DNA from: Bacteroidota bacterium
GTDB taxonomy: Bacteria; Bacteroidota; Bacteroidia; Cytophagales; Cyclobacteriaceae
NCBI GenBank assembly: GCA_022571715.1
Contig: JACZXH010000009.1
Coordinates: 1-61,329, forward strand
Reading direction: 5' to 3'
Length of the DNA: 61,329 nt
The position numbers were made by a program, and so were the translations under genes. Below, in pieces: positions 26,621 to 34,936 of the stretch. Positions within the stretch are counted from its first letter, which is position 1; the number at the start of each line of letters is the position of its first letter. The notes beneath the pieces are model-generated. The model had not been told where the DNA came from. It made no database searches and worked only from the letters and a program-made list of their open reading frames with translations.

Positions 26621-27874
26621 CTAATAATTTGATCCCGCACGAATCATGGCACACCTGAAGCCAATTGTGGCGGTTGCAGAATCTTCATCGAGGTATCGAC
26701 GCGTGCCCGGAGACAGCCAATAGGCTATATCTTTCCAACTTCCACCCTTATATACCCTCGACCGGTTGTTGATCAGTTGGTTATCCTGATTGTAATTGTC
26801 CTGTTTATCAAGAAATTCATTTCTTCTTACCGGGTTCAGGTCTTCCATATCCTGGTACGACAATGGCCGATACAGATCAAGCACCCACTCATTCACATTT
26901 CCGGACATATTGTAAAGGCCAAAATCATTTGGTGGATTTTCGTAAATGTAGGAGGTGATCATCGCTCCGTCGTTTAGCTTGCCGGCAATACCTGCATAGT
27001 CACCGCGACCTCTTTTGAAATTGGCAAGGAAATACCCCATTTCACGGCCATAGGGATTTCTAAGGGAATGTCCGTCCCACGGATATATCCGCTGGTGTGT
27101 TTGGTTTTCATCAAGCCATTGGGTTCCGATCAGCGCCTGAGCTGCATAAGCCCACTCCGCTTCGGTTGGCAGCCTGTAGTTAGGAAGTACAATACCTGAT
27201 TCGAGCGGTGCGTTGAACAACGGCCTGTCCACCATGGATCCTTCCGGTCCGGCTACCTGCACTGTGTCAATGTCGCCTTCTTCCGGCACGTAATCGCCAC
27301 TTTCAATAGCATTCTTAACCAGCGACTGGTTAACAGCATATGTTCGCCACGCTGAATAGGAGACGGCCTGCAACCAACTTACACCCACTACCGGAAAATA
27401 ACGGAATCCGGGATACCTGAGGTAATGGTCTACATATGGATCGTTATAGGCTAGTTCTCTTGCCCATACTTGTTCATCCAGAACAACATTGGCATCTATG
27501 TATTCCTGAGAAGAATCCTGAGTATAAAATTCGAATTCGAGCCAGTGAATGTTTGCAATTTCTGTTTCATCCATATAAAAGGAAGCCACCGTAACCGTCC
27601 TCTCAATATTATCGTTCCGGTGCAGTAAATCTTCTTCAAAAGAGCCCAGCACAACACGCCCTCCTTCAATAAATACCGTATTCGGAGCCGGAGGCTGCCC
27701 TTCGAAGTCTCTTACCTGAAAGGAAGAATCCTCATTATAGGCAATTCCGGTAGCGGTACTTAAATTACCGGGATTAATACTTGATGGCCTTCCGCCTTGT
27801 CCACAAGAAGAAAGTAAAATGGATCCACCCGCTAATAACAATACAACATTAATAAACCTCACTCTATATGACAT
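26621..27874 (-). CDS. GldJ/GldK-like gliding-motility lipoprotein (SUMF1/FGE fold)
   Basis: This 417-residue lipoprotein (signal ending at Cys24, SILLSSC) has a formylglycine-generating-enzyme-type domain: MDETEIANIHWLEF near residue 100, FPVVGVSWLQAVSYSAWRT near 160, LPTEAEWAYAA near 230, NVNEWVLDLYRPL near 330 and GGSWKD...RRYLDED...IGFRCA at the end. GldJ and GldK carry this fold and belong to the gliding/type IX secretion apparatus, where GldK forms a periplasmic ring with GldN. The domain has no catalytic cysteines here, as in Gld proteins. The match to the GldJ branch (FIEGGRVVLGS, RTVTVASFYMDETE) is my reading; no gldKLMN genes are nearby. Confidence 0.7.
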   Translation of the reverse strand: MSYRVRFINVVLLLAGGSILLSSCGQGGRPSSINPGNLSTATGIAYNEDSSFQVRDFEGQPPAPNTVFIEGGRVVLGSFEEDLLHRNDNIERTVTVASFYMDETEIANIHWLEFEFYTQDSSQEYIDANVVLDEQVWARELAYNDPYVDHYLRYPGFRYFPVVGVSWLQAVSYSAWRTYAVNQSLVKNAIESGDYVPEEGDIDTVQVAGPEGSMVDRPLFNAPLESGIVLPNYRLPTEAEWAYAAQALIGTQWLDENQTHQRIYPWDGHSLRNPYGREMGYFLANFKRGRGDYAGIAGKLNDGAMITSYIYENPPNDFGLYNMSGNVNEWVLDLYRPLSYQDMEDLNPVRRNEFLDKQDNYNQDNQLINNRSRVYKGGSWKDIAYWLSPGTRRYLDEDSATATIGFRCAMIRAGSNY

Positions 27875-28657
27875 ATTTGAGTATAATTTTATATTAAAGT
27901 AAACCTATTACCGGCACAATATACCGAAATTAAAGAGGCAAAATAGCACATCTAATCAATAAATGTAATTATTCACCCAAAAAAAATAAGTTGTTGAAGT
28001 AAATTCAACCATTTTATCCTTTAAACCCGCAAAACTAATAACTCCAATTCACAAACAATATTTTATTAACGTATGAAAATTTTTTACAAACCTGCAGACT
28101 CCTTCACCTATTGCCTGATTGAAGTCCGAATCCTATTCACGAGCCTCTTGGCTATATATTGCTCCAGGTTTGGCTGAGACGAACGCAATGGATTATAAAT
28201 TCACTGTTGGTTTAAAAGAAATAACGGTATGACAATACGCGCAGGTTATTCGGTTAGCAATGTCGGTACACCAGTAGTAATTAAACAATGGATAATGGGG
28301 ACATTTAATTAACACCTTATAAAAACCATAGTTTGGTTCTCTGATTAGACATAGTCATTCAAACGAACGTTTGTTTGAAAAGTAATAACCACTTTTCAGA
28401 GAGAATTGTGAACTGAGTGTCATAATTTTCCCTATTAGCCTTAAGCCAAAGGTTATAATGTTGGATTATACGGAATTATCATTCTTCTCACTTTTTGAAA
28501 AATCCACTTCTACCCCTTACGCTGCAGTCATTGCTTTAGCATAGGTGCCACTGGAAAGGACTTATTTACGTTTAACTTTATGAGTAAATCTTGCTCACCG
28601 CCGCTCTTAAAATGGGTTTGGGAACATAAGGTTCGTGGTTCCTAACAATACGATCTG
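27875..28657. other. 783-base gene-free stretch
   Basis: No convincing gene is visible. A dyad with arms TTCAAAC (28358-28364) and GTTTGAA (28373-28379), with GAACGTTT between, resembles operators bound by TetR-type repressors, but no such repressor gene lies nearby. Short open segments around 28170-28320 on the plus strand (a piece starting MTIRAGYSVSN) might be vestiges of an outer-membrane protein gene, but they are too short to call. Confidence 0.4.
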
Positions 28658-31600
28658 TCATGCTGATGTGATAGCCATGGCAGCCATGACTTCATGCGCC
28701 TCTTCAATGCTTACAACCTCATCAATTGTGAGGATGAGCTTGTTTTTTGTTTCCTTCATTCTGCAGCGACGGGGATTTTGTTGAATAAACTTCAAAATGC
28801 CTCCAAAAACTTCTGAATTGAAATAGGCTTCATTGCCGTTTGAAACGAAATAACATTTCATGGTTTCATTTTTCAAGACGACTTTTTCAAAACTCAGTAA
28901 CTGCGCCTTCCATCTCAGACGCGTCGTTTCTATCAACGCTTCTACCGTATCTGGTACAGGCCCGAACCGGTCAATGATATTGATTCGGAAAGTAGCTAGG
29001 GAGGCTTCATCTTCAATATTATCAAGTTCATTATAAAGATGCAGTCTCGCTGAAATATTGCTGATATAATCTTCGGGGATTAGAATTTCAAGGTCTGTTT
29101 CAATCGTACAATCGCGAACGAGATATTTCACAGCATTGGTCAGATCAGTTTTAAATAAGTCTTTAAACTCCGTTTCTTTCAATTCTTGCACGGCATCGTC
29201 CAGAATTTTGTGGTACATATCAAAACCAAGGTCGTTGATAAAGCCACTTTGCTCTGAGCCGAGCAGATTGCCGGCTCCCCTGATGTCTAGGTCACGCATA
29301 GCCACGTTAAATCCATCACCAAGTTCCGAAAATTCCTCCAGAGACTTCAGCCGATTTCGTGAATCGGCCGAAACATAAATGAACGGAGGGGTGAGCAGAT
29401 AGCAAAAAGCTTTACGGTTCGACCTGCCTACCCTGCCTCTCATTTGGTGCAGGTCAGAGAGCCCAAACATATGGGCATGGTTTATTATTATGGTGTTTGC
29501 GTTGGGAATGTCAAGTCCTGATTCTATAATATTGGTAGATATAAGAATATCAAATTCGCCTTCGATAAACCGGATCATGGTTTTTTCGAGTCTGTTGCCC
29601 GCCATCTGCCCATGAGCCACGGCAATGCGGGCATCTGGCACCAGTTTAAGCACAATATTTGCAACTTCTTCAATATCGCGAATATGGTTGTGTACAAAAA
29701 ACACTTGCCCGCCTCGCTTCAACTCGAAACTTATCGCATCACGAATCAGGGCTTGGTTGAAAGTGTGGATTTCAGTGGTTACCGGCTGTCTGTTTGGCGG
29801 AGCTGTGAAGATTGTACTCAGGTCACGGGCTCCCATTAGCGAAAAATGAAGGGTCCGTGGAATGGGAGTAGCGGTCAGAGTCAGTACATCAACATTCACT
29901 TTCATTTCCTTAAGTTGTTCCTTCACCTTCACGCCGAATTTTTGTTCTTCATCTATTACCAACAGGCCGAGGTCTTTAAATTTCACGTCCTTGTTGACGA
30001 TCCGATGTGTACCTATCAGGATATCGACAGTCCGGTTTTCGACCTCTTTAAGTATTTTTTTGACTTCTTTTGCAGGTTTGAAACGGTTTATGTACTCGAT
30101 TTTAACCGGAAAATCCGCAAGTCTTTCACTGAATGTCCGGTAATGCTGCATGGCAAGAATGGTGGTTGGTACAAGTACGGCCACTTGTTTTCCGTCGGTT
30201 ACCGCTTTAAATGCCGCACGAATAGCAACCTCGGTTTTTCCAAAACCAACATCACCGCACACAAGGCGGTCCATCGGGTGGGGTTGTTCCATATCGGCCT
30301 TTACATCTTCAATGGCTTTGGCCTGGTCAAATGTGTCTTCATAAATAAATGAGGCTTCAAGTTCGGCCTGCAGAAAACTATCGGTCGAATATGCATAACC
30401 CGGTGCGTTTTTGCGTTTTGCATATAACCGGATCAGGTCGGAGGCAATGTCAATAACTTTTCTTTTTACACGTTTCTTTTTGTTTTCCCAATCCTGTGAT
30501 CCCAACTTATTAATTGCGGGAGGTACGCCTTCTTTGCCCGAATATTTGGATATTTTATGAAGTGAATGGATGCTTACATACAACAGATCATCATCCCGGT
30601 AAATCAGACGTATGGCTTCTTGTTTTTTACCTCCCACATCCACTTTTTCCAGACCGGCAAACCGGCCGATACCATGGTCAATGTGCGTTACGTAATCACC
30701 GGGGTGTAGTGTCTGGAGCTCTTTAAGTGTGAGGGCTTTCGATTTGGTGTGTTTTTCCCGAAGTTTGTAGCGGTGAAATCGTTCAAAAAACTCATGATCG
30801 GTATAGCAGGCTATCTTTTCGTTTTGGTCGATAAACCCATTTCTTAAGCCGATATTAAGTTCCTGGTATTTCACAAACGGGTTTATTTCGCGGAATATCT
30901 CACGAAAACGTGTTAACTGCCGGTTTTGTTCTGCCACAAGAAAAAGCGAAATTCCCGCGGTCTGCTTTTCGTCAAGGTCTTTCGATAGCAACTCAAAATT
31001 CTTATTGAAGACAGGCTGGGGAGAAGAATTAAATGTAAAGGAATTATCTGTTTTGAGGTAAAATCGATTGCCGAACTCAATACATACCAGGTTGTTAAGT
31101 TTAACAGAAAATGATTTTCCATTTTCAAAAAGCATTTCTGGTTTTAAGATGACCCTGGTACCTCCGCTTTTTTCGAGAATTAAATCAAATTGTTCCGTAG
31201 CTTTTCTAAAATGTATATCCAGGTAATCAAGAAGATGCCGGTAATCCCTGAACCAGATTTTAGTGTTGTTTGGAAGAAAATCAATAAAAGATTGTCTCGA
31301 CTCTTCGATAAGACGAGTCTGTAAGTTAGGAATGATATTAACCTGCTGAAGATTTTCGACAGACAGTTGTGAAGCTGGATCGAAGGTGCGGATGCGCTCA
31401 ATCTGATCGCCGAAGAGCTCAAGCCGGTATGGCAACTCGTTAGCAAATGAAAACACATCGATAATACCCCCCCTGACCGCAAACTGACCAGCTTCATAAA
31501 CGAAGTCCGTTTGTTCAAAGTCGTATGTAACCAGTAGTTCAGTTAGAAAGGTGATATCCACTTTTTCCCTGATTCTTGCAGTGAACGTATTTTCGCGCAA

Positions 31601-32017
31601 ACTTCTTTTATTGATCACTTTTTCGGTGATGGCTTCAGGGTAGGTTACAATAAGTTCTCCAGTCGAGGTTTTGTTGATTATGCGATTGAGAATCTCTGCC
31701 CGCATCAGGATATTCGCATTATCCGTTTCTTCGAAAGTGTAAGGCTTCTTGTAGGAGGATGGGAAAAACAGAATTTCCTTATCTGGGAGTAGGTTTTGAA
31801 GGTCGTTTTGAAAATATGCTGCCTCTTCTTTATCATACATAATGAAAAGAAAAGTCTGGTGATTTAATAGGTATAAAGCAGAGGCAATTACGGCATCGAG
31901 GCTGCCGGAAAGCCCCTTGAATGCAATGCAGAGGTTTTCATTCGGTTTAATACTTGCTGCAACCGTTTGCACAAAACCACTTTCTTTATAAATGTGTAGA
32001 AAGTCCTTAATTTTCAC
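28658..32017 (-). CDS. mfd: transcription-repair coupling factor Mfd
   Basis: The 1119-residue protein spans the full Mfd layout: UvrB-homologous N-terminal modules, the RNA-polymerase-interaction domain (HPGDYVTHIDHGIGRFAGLEKV), a superfamily 2 translocase with Walker A GDVGFGKTEVA, DEEQ motif (VIDEEQKFGVKV), TATPIPRTLH and motif VI HQMRGRVGRSNRKA, and the C-terminal TRCF domain. Mfd removes RNA polymerase stalled at DNA damage and recruits UvrA. It stands alone between two gene-poor stretches. A TATTTTTG -7-like box on the minus strand (32047-32054) lies 30 bases before the ATG. Confidence 0.96.
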   Translation of the reverse strand: MKIKDFLHIYKESGFVQTVAASIKPNENLCIAFKGLSGSLDAVIASALYLLNHQTFLFIMYDKEEAAYFQNDLQNLLPDKEILFFPSSYKKPYTFEETDNANILMRAEILNRIINKTSTGELIVTYPEAITEKVINKRSLRENTFTARIREKVDITFLTELLVTYDFEQTDFVYEAGQFAVRGGIIDVFSFANELPYRLELFGDQIERIRTFDPASQLSVENLQQVNIIPNLQTRLIEESRQSFIDFLPNNTKIWFRDYRHLLDYLDIHFRKATEQFDLILEKSGGTRVILKPEMLFENGKSFSVKLNNLVCIEFGNRFYLKTDNSFTFNSSPQPVFNKNFELLSKDLDEKQTAGISLFLVAEQNRQLTRFREIFREINPFVKYQELNIGLRNGFIDQNEKIACYTDHEFFERFHRYKLREKHTKSKALTLKELQTLHPGDYVTHIDHGIGRFAGLEKVDVGGKKQEAIRLIYRDDDLLYVSIHSLHKISKYSGKEGVPPAINKLGSQDWENKKKRVKRKVIDIASDLIRLYAKRKNAPGYAYSTDSFLQAELEASFIYEDTFDQAKAIEDVKADMEQPHPMDRLVCGDVGFGKTEVAIRAAFKAVTDGKQVAVLVPTTILAMQHYRTFSERLADFPVKIEYINRFKPAKEVKKILKEVENRTVDILIGTHRIVNKDVKFKDLGLLVIDEEQKFGVKVKEQLKEMKVNVDVLTLTATPIPRTLHFSLMGARDLSTIFTAPPNRQPVTTEIHTFNQALIRDAISFELKRGGQVFFVHNHIRDIEEVANIVLKLVPDARIAVAHGQMAGNRLEKTMIRFIEGEFDILISTNIIESGLDIPNANTIIINHAHMFGLSDLHQMRGRVGRSNRKAFCYLLTPPFIYVSADSRNRLKSLEEFSELGDGFNVAMRDLDIRGAGNLLGSEQSGFINDLGFDMYHKILDDAVQELKETEFKDLFKTDLTNAVKYLVRDCTIETDLEILIPEDYISNISARLHLYNELDNIEDEASLATFRINIIDRFGPVPDTVEALIETTRLRWKAQLLSFEKVVLKNETMKCYFVSNGNEAYFNSEVFGGILKFIQQNPRRCRMKETKNKLILTIDEVVSIEEAHEVMAAMAITSA

Positions 32018-32252
32018 GTTTATCTGTTGTCAAAAAAAGCAGGTTGCAAAAATAAGGAATAGGGGTATTATAGTTACCGATTGGGAGTAGGTATGTTAGT
32101 ATTTAAAGTTCAGCAGTAGGTTCTTTTTGATTTTTCAGCGTAATTTATCTGGACATTTTAATGAAAAAACCGTAGAGAATAATTTTTATTTGTATTGCAT
32201 AATGTCGTAAAAGATAAATTTAATAATCATGAAAAAGTAATAATATTGAAAT

Positions 32253-32418
32253 ATGAGAATTATCAAAACAGCATTAGTTGCAGCGATTGTTATTGTTATG
32301 AATGGTGCCTCACTGCTCCACCAAAACGGGCGAACAGGTTCAGGAATCATCCGAAAGCATTGAGTCGGTCCGACAGGAGGTTACCCTTATGAAAGCAATT
32401 TGTGCGATCATGAAGTAA
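32253..32418 (+). pseudogene. small lipoprotein gene broken by a frameshift
   Basis: From ATG at 32253 the sequence reads as a hydrophobic signal (MRIIKTALVAAIVIVMNG). A one-base shift near 32305 then brings in HCSTKTGEQVQESSESIESV, ending KAICAIMK at TAA 32416-32418. Combined, it would be a ~53-residue lipoprotein whose cysteine directly follows the signal, with a short helical tail. As it stands, the first frame ends after 36 residues at an internal stop. The join is my inference from the lipobox-like position of the Cys. Confidence 0.4.
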
Positions 32419-32627
32419 GATACTTGATTGCCTTGCGTATCGTAAAATATTTTGTTTCTGACTGATATTACCATCCCCTGAATTTCGGCGGCATTATTCT
32501 TCAAGAAGGTATGCCTGCACGTGATTCCACATGGGTGTAAAACTCCTCTCTAATTATTATGTGCTATGCAGTTAAATGGGTAGTATTGATAAGGAACATG
32601 CCTGTTATCGAAATAATACGTTGCCAC

Positions 32628-32660
32628 TTTATCACTTGAAAAGATATTAGGTTAAATTTG
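32628..32660 (+). promoter_or_regulatory. possible promoter of the 37-residue membrane peptide gene
   Basis: TTTA (32628-32631), 21 bases, TAAATTTG (32653-32660) matches the Bacteroidota -33/-7 pattern. It would start RNA near 32667, leaving a leader of about 75 bases before ATG 32743. Apart from this, 32419-32742 shows nothing. Confidence 0.33.
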
Positions 32661-32742
32661 CGATGAAAATTACAGGATTTTATTTCATTTCTTGCCTACA
32701 TTAGGGAAATTAGCAGTTCACATAAACATAAAATAAATTAAT

Positions 32743-32856
32743 ATGGGATATTTAGCACTAATTTTGGTTCTTGTTCTTTTCGTGCTGGCAATCATTTCGC
32801 CCATCATTTTTCCTAATTCTAAAATCAGTAAACACGAAAAAGATTGGGATGTATAG
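32743..32856 (+). CDS. 37-residue single-pass membrane peptide
   Basis: ATG at 32743 opens a 37-codon frame with a 21-residue hydrophobic helix (residues 4-24, LALILVLVLFVLAIISPIIF) followed by a charged tail (SKISKHEKDWDV) and TAG. The pattern of a short hydrophobic helix with a charged C-terminus is typical of small inner-membrane regulatory peptides or lone toxin-like proteins; function here unknown. A matching promoter-like pair lies upstream, which supports expression. It is convergent with the MsbA-like exporter gene, 85 bases away. Confidence 0.5.
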   Translation: MGYLALILVLVLFVLAIISPIIFPNSKISKHEKDWDV

Positions 32857-32941
32857 GTAACCATCCTATCTGAGAATATTCATTGCGCGAGAGAGACAAT
32901 ATGCTCTCCTGATAGTCATTCTCGCATAGGTTTTCAGTGAA

Positions 32942-34696
32942 TCAAATTCTTGCCTGAAATGTATAAAGGTCGTAATAGCGGCCTTTTCTATCTAGCAAGT
33001 CATCATGTGTACCTCTTTCCACGATCCGGCCCTTTTCTATCACAAGTATCTGATTTGCCTGACGAATGGTACTCAACCTGTGGGCGATCACCAGTGTAGT
33101 GCGGCCTTTCATCAGGTGGCTTAAGCTCTCCTGGATAAATGCCTCGCTCTCTGTATCCAGGCTTGAAGTGGCCTCGTCGAGTAGGAGGATAACAGGATCG
33201 GACAGAATGGCGCGGGCAATGGCTACACGCTGTCGCTGCCCACCGGAAAGCTTTACCCCACGTTCACCAATCAGGGTGTCCAACCCGTCTTCAAATCGGT
33301 CAGTAAACTCTTTTACATGTGCTGCTGCCACTGCGTGCAGCAACTGTTCTTTCAGAGCATCAGGCCTGGGGAACAGGATATTTTCCCGGATTGTACCTTC
33401 AAAAAGAAAATCGTCCTGCAATACTACTCCAAGTTTGCTGCGGTAGCTCTCGAGTGTCACTTTCGACAAATCCTCCCCATCTATCGTAATGGTTCCGGAG
33501 TCGGGAACCTGAAACGAAGCTGTTAAACTAGCGATGGTGGATTTTCCGGACCCTGAACTTCCAACCAGCGCTGTAACTGACCCTGGGGGTGCGTGAAAAC
33601 TTATATTATGCAATACACCCTTACTGCTATCATACCCAAAGGACACATTTGTAAAAGAGAGATCTCCTTTAATATTTTCCATTACGATCGTTCGTTTTTC
33701 ACTTTGACTTTCAGCGGGCATGTTCATGATTTCCTCAGTACGATCCAGGCCTGCAAAGGCTTCGGTGATCTGGCTGCCAATGTTGCTCATTTGCACAATA
33801 GGAGCTATAAGAAAACCCAGATACAGTGTAAATGCAAAGAAATCTCCGAAAGTAAGTTCTCCAAACATGATCAAATACCCTCCAATACCCATAATGCCTA
33901 CACTGGCAAGACCTAGTAAAAGTGTGGCCGCGCTTGTAACGAGACTTGTGGTAGTTAATGATTTTTTTACATTTTCAAATAAGCGTTCAACACCTTTTTC
34001 AAATGTTTTTATTTCCTGATCTTCGGCATTAAATCCTTTTATTACCCTAATACCATTAAGTGATTCGGTAAGCCGGCCGGTTACTTCCGCATTGATCTCA
34101 CCTCTTTTCCTGAAAATAGGACGAATAATGGAAAATGCTTTCAATGAAATCATTCCGAATACGATCAATGGAACCATAACGTACAATGTCATTTGGGGAC
34201 TGATTCTGATGAGGAGTATAAAAGCTACTACTGAGGTGAGTACGCCGCCAAATAGTTGTACAAGTCCCGTCCCAACCAGGTTACGAACGCCTTCTACATC
34301 CGTCATGATACGCGAAACCAGTTCACCGCTTTTTGTATTATCGAAAAATTTGACCGGTAGCTGAATAATATGTTGGTGTACCTTTGACCTTAACCGGGCT
34401 ATAAGATGCTGTGCTTCAACGCTAAGCAGTTTGGTGAGTACAAAAGAAGTAGTTGACTGAATGACCAATGCCACAGAGACTGCAATAAGCAATAATTTAA
34501 GCATTTCCATGTCTTTGTTACCTATTACATCGTCTATGAGAATTTTGCTGGCTCCCGGCAGGACAAGACCGGCAAGGCGGTTAATAATTATTAGACCCAA
34601 TCCGACAAGCAACAGTTTTCTACGTGGCCAGATTATGGTTTTAAATACCCTGGTCATGGTGATTCGTTTTTTAGGATTCTTTTTTTTGTCTGCCAT
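32942..34696 (-). CDS. MsbA-like ABC transporter (fused membrane and ATPase domains)
   Basis: This 584-residue half-transporter has a six-helix exporter domain (about 25-320) and an ATPase domain with Walker A GSSGSGKS (379-386), signature LSGGQ (483-487), Walker B VILLLDE (502-508). It would work as a homodimer, moving lipids (MsbA in LPS transport) or drugs across the inner membrane; the sequence alone does not distinguish them. It stands alone, with no adjacent lipid A or efflux genes. The N-terminal Lys-rich stretch (ADKKKNPKKR) is a cytoplasmic tail. Confidence 0.88.
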   Translation of the reverse strand: MADKKKNPKKRITMTRVFKTIIWPRRKLLLVGLGLIIINRLAGLVLPGASKILIDDVIGNKDMEMLKLLLIAVSVALVIQSTTSFVLTKLLSVEAQHLIARLRSKVHQHIIQLPVKFFDNTKSGELVSRIMTDVEGVRNLVGTGLVQLFGGVLTSVVAFILLIRISPQMTLYVMVPLIVFGMISLKAFSIIRPIFRKRGEINAEVTGRLTESLNGIRVIKGFNAEDQEIKTFEKGVERLFENVKKSLTTTSLVTSAATLLLGLASVGIMGIGGYLIMFGELTFGDFFAFTLYLGFLIAPIVQMSNIGSQITEAFAGLDRTEEIMNMPAESQSEKRTIVMENIKGDLSFTNVSFGYDSSKGVLHNISFHAPPGSVTALVGSSGSGKSTIASLTASFQVPDSGTITIDGEDLSKVTLESYRSKLGVVLQDDFLFEGTIRENILFPRPDALKEQLLHAVAAAHVKEFTDRFEDGLDTLIGERGVKLSGGQRQRVAIARAILSDPVILLLDEATSSLDTESEAFIQESLSHLMKGRTTLVIAHRLSTIRQANQILVIEKGRIVERGTHDDLLDRKGRYYDLYTFQARI

Positions 34697-34936
34697 GAAA
34701 TGTCGGATATTGGTAAGCAGGTAAATATAGCGAATTGCGCTTCAAATATTGGTCAAACAATTTAACCTCTAACTTATGGTATAAGACGGTAAATGAGTAC
34801 AAATATTCTATCATCCATCTGTTATTAATATGCCAAATTGCGATACAGAGAAGACCTAAGTGAGTGTTATAGCGGTGCAAAGAGCTCCTAATTATATGTT
34901 ATGTTTCATGTAACAAATCAGTAGAGGTACTATTTC

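Noticed and set aside
28170-28320. Possible outer-membrane protein vestige (MTIRAGYSVSN)
   Set aside because: Only about 25 residues, with a stop in the preceding segment; not enough to name a family.
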